Virus record (IMG/VR): IMGVR_UViG_3300005338_000036
Coordinates: 1-22,131 of that record
Reading direction: 5' to 3' (one strand)
Source: a virus
Length of the DNA: 22,131 bases
Below, piece by piece: positions 20,378 to 22,131 of the stretch; within the stretch, counting starts at the first letter, position 1; each line of letters opens with the position of its first letter. A program made the position numbers and the translations under genes. Under the pieces are notes generated by a model. The model ran no database searches and had not been told where the DNA came from. It worked only from the letters and a program-made list of their open reading frames with translations.

Positions 20378-22131
20378 ATGGCTTCCGCTGCATTTGAGAA
20401 ATACGACCTCGACTGGCCCGCTGGCACGACGGCGCTTGAAATCGAGACGTACATGATCCGGCAGGGAAAGAATCTGTTCACGCATTTCCGCGCCTTGCAC
20501 TCGTTGCTTTGGGAAGACGAGCACAACAAGTGGAGCGACCTCGCGTTGAAAGAATTCACGGACTGCATGGAGTTCCGAAAGCGCGGCATGGTCGGGCTGC
20601 TCGGCCCCGGCAGCAGCGGCAAGACGTATTATGCGAGCAAGTTCGTGTTGAGCCACTATTACGTTTATCCACAGGAAACAACAATCTTACTAACCACCAC
20701 GACGGTTCAGAAATTGGACTTGGGAATCTTCGGAGAGGTGAAAAAATTGCATAAGCAGGCGAAAGAACGATGGGAAGAATTACCGGGGGTCACACTCGAC
20801 TATAAACGTTGCATTATCACGGATCGAGCCGAGGAAGGAGAGCCAAGAGATTTCAGGAACGGAATTATTGGCATAGCCTGTATGCGCGGGGAACAATGGG
20901 TCGGCATCGGTTGCTTTCCCGGTGAACAGCTTGTTGATACCCCAACCGGGCAAATCCCCATTGAAACGATAAAGGAAGGTGATTCAGTAATTTCCGCCTT
21001 CGGGTCGGCGAGGGTAAAGGCAACCTCAACGCGAACGGCTGACACGCTGATACGAGTCACGCTCGAAGATAGCAGAAAATTCGATTGCACGCCTGAGCAT
21101 CCAATTTTAACTTCAACGGGATGGGTAAAAGCTATTGACCTAAACAGCCAAATCCGAGTAATATCGCCACATGAGACCATGCGAATCATGCGGGAAGCTG
21201 ATCGCCAGGAAAGGGCGACTCGCGTTTTGCAGTCAGGCGTGTTTGGACAAGCAGTGGACACGGATTTGTCCTATGTGCAAAACCGAGTTCGTTTTGAAAG
21301 ATCACAGGAGCGAACATTGCTCGAAATCCTGTGCGATGAAATCGAGGATGTCAGACCCGGATTATGCAAAGCACATTGCGAAACTTACGCATACGGAGGA
21401 GGCTCGCCTAAAAAGTCAGCTAACCCATCTGGCCAACTTGGAGAATCGGAAGCGCATGGCGATATGGTCGAAATCGAGAGCAGGCGGCATACAGTCAGCT
21501 TTGGTAAAGAAAAGCTGGGAAGCACGCCGCAAGAACGGCGAGAAGGCTTTCAAGGGACACGGCAACGGTTTTCCGCCGAGCCAAGCCGAGCGGATTATGA
21601 TGGCTTTATTTCCAGAAGCGCAATTCGAGCCGATAATCCTGAGCCATCGAGGATTGAAAAGCACGGCACTCAAAACCGGCTATCAACATTACGTCAAACC
21701 GGACTTCGGCTGGTTGGACATCAAGTTGGCGGTGGAAGTGGACGGAGAAACGCATTCTCGACCTCGCCAGAAAGTGCGGGACGCTCGCAAGGAAAAGATA
21801 CTCTCGGAACAAGGGTGGTCAGTGTTAAGATTCTCGAACGAACAAGTGATAAACGATACGTCGAAAGTGAAGGCGGCTATCGAGTCCACAATCTTGAGGT
21901 TGAAGGCCACCCGTCCTACTCCATAAACGGCACCGTCGCTCATAATTCTTTCGTCGGAATCAAGAACAAATGGGTGTTCCTCGTCGCCGACGAATGCAGC
22001 CTCATGGACATCTCGTATCTTCGCGCCACGTCGAACCTGGACAAGAACGAGCGGTTTTTCTTCATCCCGATTGCAAATCCTGTGAACGGTGAGCATTCGC
22101 CAATGGGCCAGTCATGCGAGCCTGAGCTTGG
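20378..22131 (+). CDS. terL: Large terminase subunit (TerL) with an intein, partial at right edge
   Basis: The ATG at 20378-20380 is the first start after a TAG at 20366. The Walker A motif is LLGPGSSGKTYYAS (residues about 74-87), and the Walker B motif is VFLVADE, at D538/E539 of the precursor (193/194 after splicing), followed by CSLMDISYLRATSNLDKN, typical of phage packaging ATPases. The intein lies between them (residues 179-523) and splits MRGEQWVGIG from SFVGIKNKW. The frame is open to the end of the window, so the nuclease domain and C-terminus are beyond it. The enzyme translocates DNA into the capsid. It is divergent from the virion genes and shows no clear Shine-Dalgarno. Confidence 0.88.
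   Translation, partial: MASAAFEKYDLDWPAGTTALEIETYMIRQGKNLFTHFRALHSLLWEDEHNKWSDLALKEFTDCMEFRKRGMVGLLGPGSSGKTYYASKFVLSHYYVYPQETTILLTTTTVQKLDLGIFGEVKKLHKQAKERWEELPGVTLDYKRCIITDRAEEGEPRDFRNGIIGIACMRGEQWVGIGCFPGEQLVDTPTGQIPIETIKEGDSVISAFGSARVKATSTRTADTLIRVTLEDSRKFDCTPEHPILTSTGWVKAIDLNSQIRVISPHETMRIMREADRQERATRVLQSGVFGQAVDTDLSYVQNRVRFERSQERTLLEILCDEIEDVRPGLCKAHCETYAYGGGSPKKSANPSGQLGESEAHGDMVEIESRRHTVSFGKEKLGSTPQERREGFQGTRQRFSAEPSRADYDGFISRSAIRADNPEPSRIEKHGTQNRLSTLRQTGLRLVGHQVGGGSGRRNAFSTSPESAGRSQGKDTLGTRVVSVKILERTSDKRYVESEGGYRVHNLEVEGHPSYSINGTVAHNSFVGIKNKWVFLVADECSLMDISYLRATSNLDKNERFFFIPIANPVNGEHSPMGQSCEPEL
21135..21164 (+). promoter_or_regulatory. Candidate promoter for the nested endonuclease
   Basis: TTGACC (21135-21140), 18-base spacer, TAATAT (21159-21164): 5/6 and 4/6 consensus matches. 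A start site about 7 bases downstream would fall at or next to the ATG at 21171, giving a nearly leaderless transcript. It lies inside intein coding sequence, and no Shine-Dalgarno precedes the ATG. Confidence 0.3.
21171..21926 (+). CDS. EDxHD/Vsr-like homing endonuclease with zinc ribbons, nested in the TerL intein in the +1 frame, 251 aa
   Basis: Two Cys4 modules at the N-terminus (CESCGK with FCSQAC; CPMCKTEF with HCSKSC, residues about 4-55) are followed by a basic helical segment (KHIAKLTHTEEARLKSQ, SALVKKSWEARRKNGEKAF). The nuclease core is SQAERIM, then YVKPDFGWLDIKLAVEVDGE, then TH, VRDARKEKILSEQGWSVLRF, with SNEQV: the E, D, ExDG, H and D...R pattern of Vsr/DUF559-type EDxHD nucleases, a known homing family. 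The frame is closed upstream by TAA at 21159-21161, so the ATG is the only canonical start. The stop TAA (21924-21926) lies inside the intein C-terminal splicing block. Expression would need internal initiation or a +1 shift between 21162 and 21171. Confidence 0.85.
   Translation: MRPCESCGKLIARKGRLAFCSQACLDKQWTRICPMCKTEFVLKDHRSEHCSKSCAMKSRMSDPDYAKHIAKLTHTEEARLKSQLTHLANLENRKRMAIWSKSRAGGIQSALVKKSWEARRKNGEKAFKGHGNGFPPSQAERIMMALFPEAQFEPIILSHRGLKSTALKTGYQHYVKPDFGWLDIKLAVEVDGETHSRPRQKVRDARKEKILSEQGWSVLRFSNEQVINDTSKVKAAIESTILRLKATRPTP

Larger units (their letters stand above)
20912..21946 (+). mobile_element. TerL intein (345 aa) with a nested out-of-frame endonuclease gene
   Basis: Block A begins at Cys1 (20912-20914): CFPGEQLVDTPTG, then IKEGDSVIS. 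Block B is DCTPEHPILTSTGW. Block F is YRVHNLEVEGHPSYSING, and block G TVAHN ends at Asn 21944-21946, with Ser (+1) at 21947. All canonical splicing residues are present, so splicing is expected. In the intein frame, the ~200 codons where a nuclease usually sits (about 21171-21800) make no recognisable domain. The nuclease is instead encoded in the +1 frame of this same stretch. The intein frame has no stop anywhere in this region. Confidence 0.88.

Noticed and set aside
20800-21261. Minus-strand frame opposite the terminase intein
   Set aside because: No recognisable motifs; the plus strand carries the intein blocks and Walker motifs.
1-22131. CRISPR array, insertion sequence or integrase/att site
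   Set aside because: No regularly spaced repeats, transposase or recombinase motifs were seen.

Overview
The window looks like part of the genome of a tailed double-stranded DNA phage (Caudoviricetes), or of a prophage. It carries a large terminase subunit (TerL), a set of putative virion proteins, a scaffold-like protein, a very large internal/ejection-like protein and several homing elements. There are no ribosomal RNA genes, no recognisable tRNAs and no host housekeeping genes, so the host cannot be named. The very large internal protein hints at a short-tailed (podovirus-like) virion, but portal and major capsid genes are not recognised here.

Layout. One long leftward (minus-strand) gene train runs from about 20311 down to the left edge. 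Neighbouring genes mostly overlap by 1-22 bases or are a few bases apart, as in a co-translated late operon. In order of transcription it holds: a collagen-like/C1q-like fibre protein; a 73-aa protein; a 669-aa beta-rich virion protein; a 985-aa Ig-like/fibre protein interrupted by a LAGLIDADG-type intein; a 184-aa and a 330-aa virion protein; a 329-aa Gly-rich protein; an inserted HNH endonuclease; a coiled-coil protein; a 1304-aa ejection-like protein; a 49-aa and a 94-aa protein; a scaffold-like protein; a 93-aa protein; then a glycan-modification block of three glycosyltransferases and two SAM methyltransferases; a GIY-YIG endonuclease; and the start of another ORF at the left edge. The terminase is divergent, on the plus strand, from 20378 to beyond the right edge.

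The standout is in the terminase. Its reading frame is open without a stop from 20378 to the window end and holds an intein (Cys1 at 20912, His-Asn/Ser at 21941-21949) between Walker A and Walker B. A complete 251-aa EDxHD/Vsr-like endonuclease gene with zinc-ribbon modules lies entirely inside this intein (21171-21926) but in the +1 frame. The last ~100 bases appear to be dual-coding: the nuclease C-terminus in one frame and the intein C-terminal splicing block in the other. Nested, out-of-frame endonucleases inside an uninterrupted intein are not an arrangement I know to be described. Usually the nuclease is in frame, or free-standing between halves of a split intein.

In 22 kb there are four homing elements with four different nuclease folds: GIY-YIG, HNH, LAGLIDADG intein and EDxHD nested in an intein. 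The virion genes have been a repeated target for selfish elements, while the glycosyltransferase/methyltransferase block suggests a phage that modifies glycans on its own particle or on the host surface.
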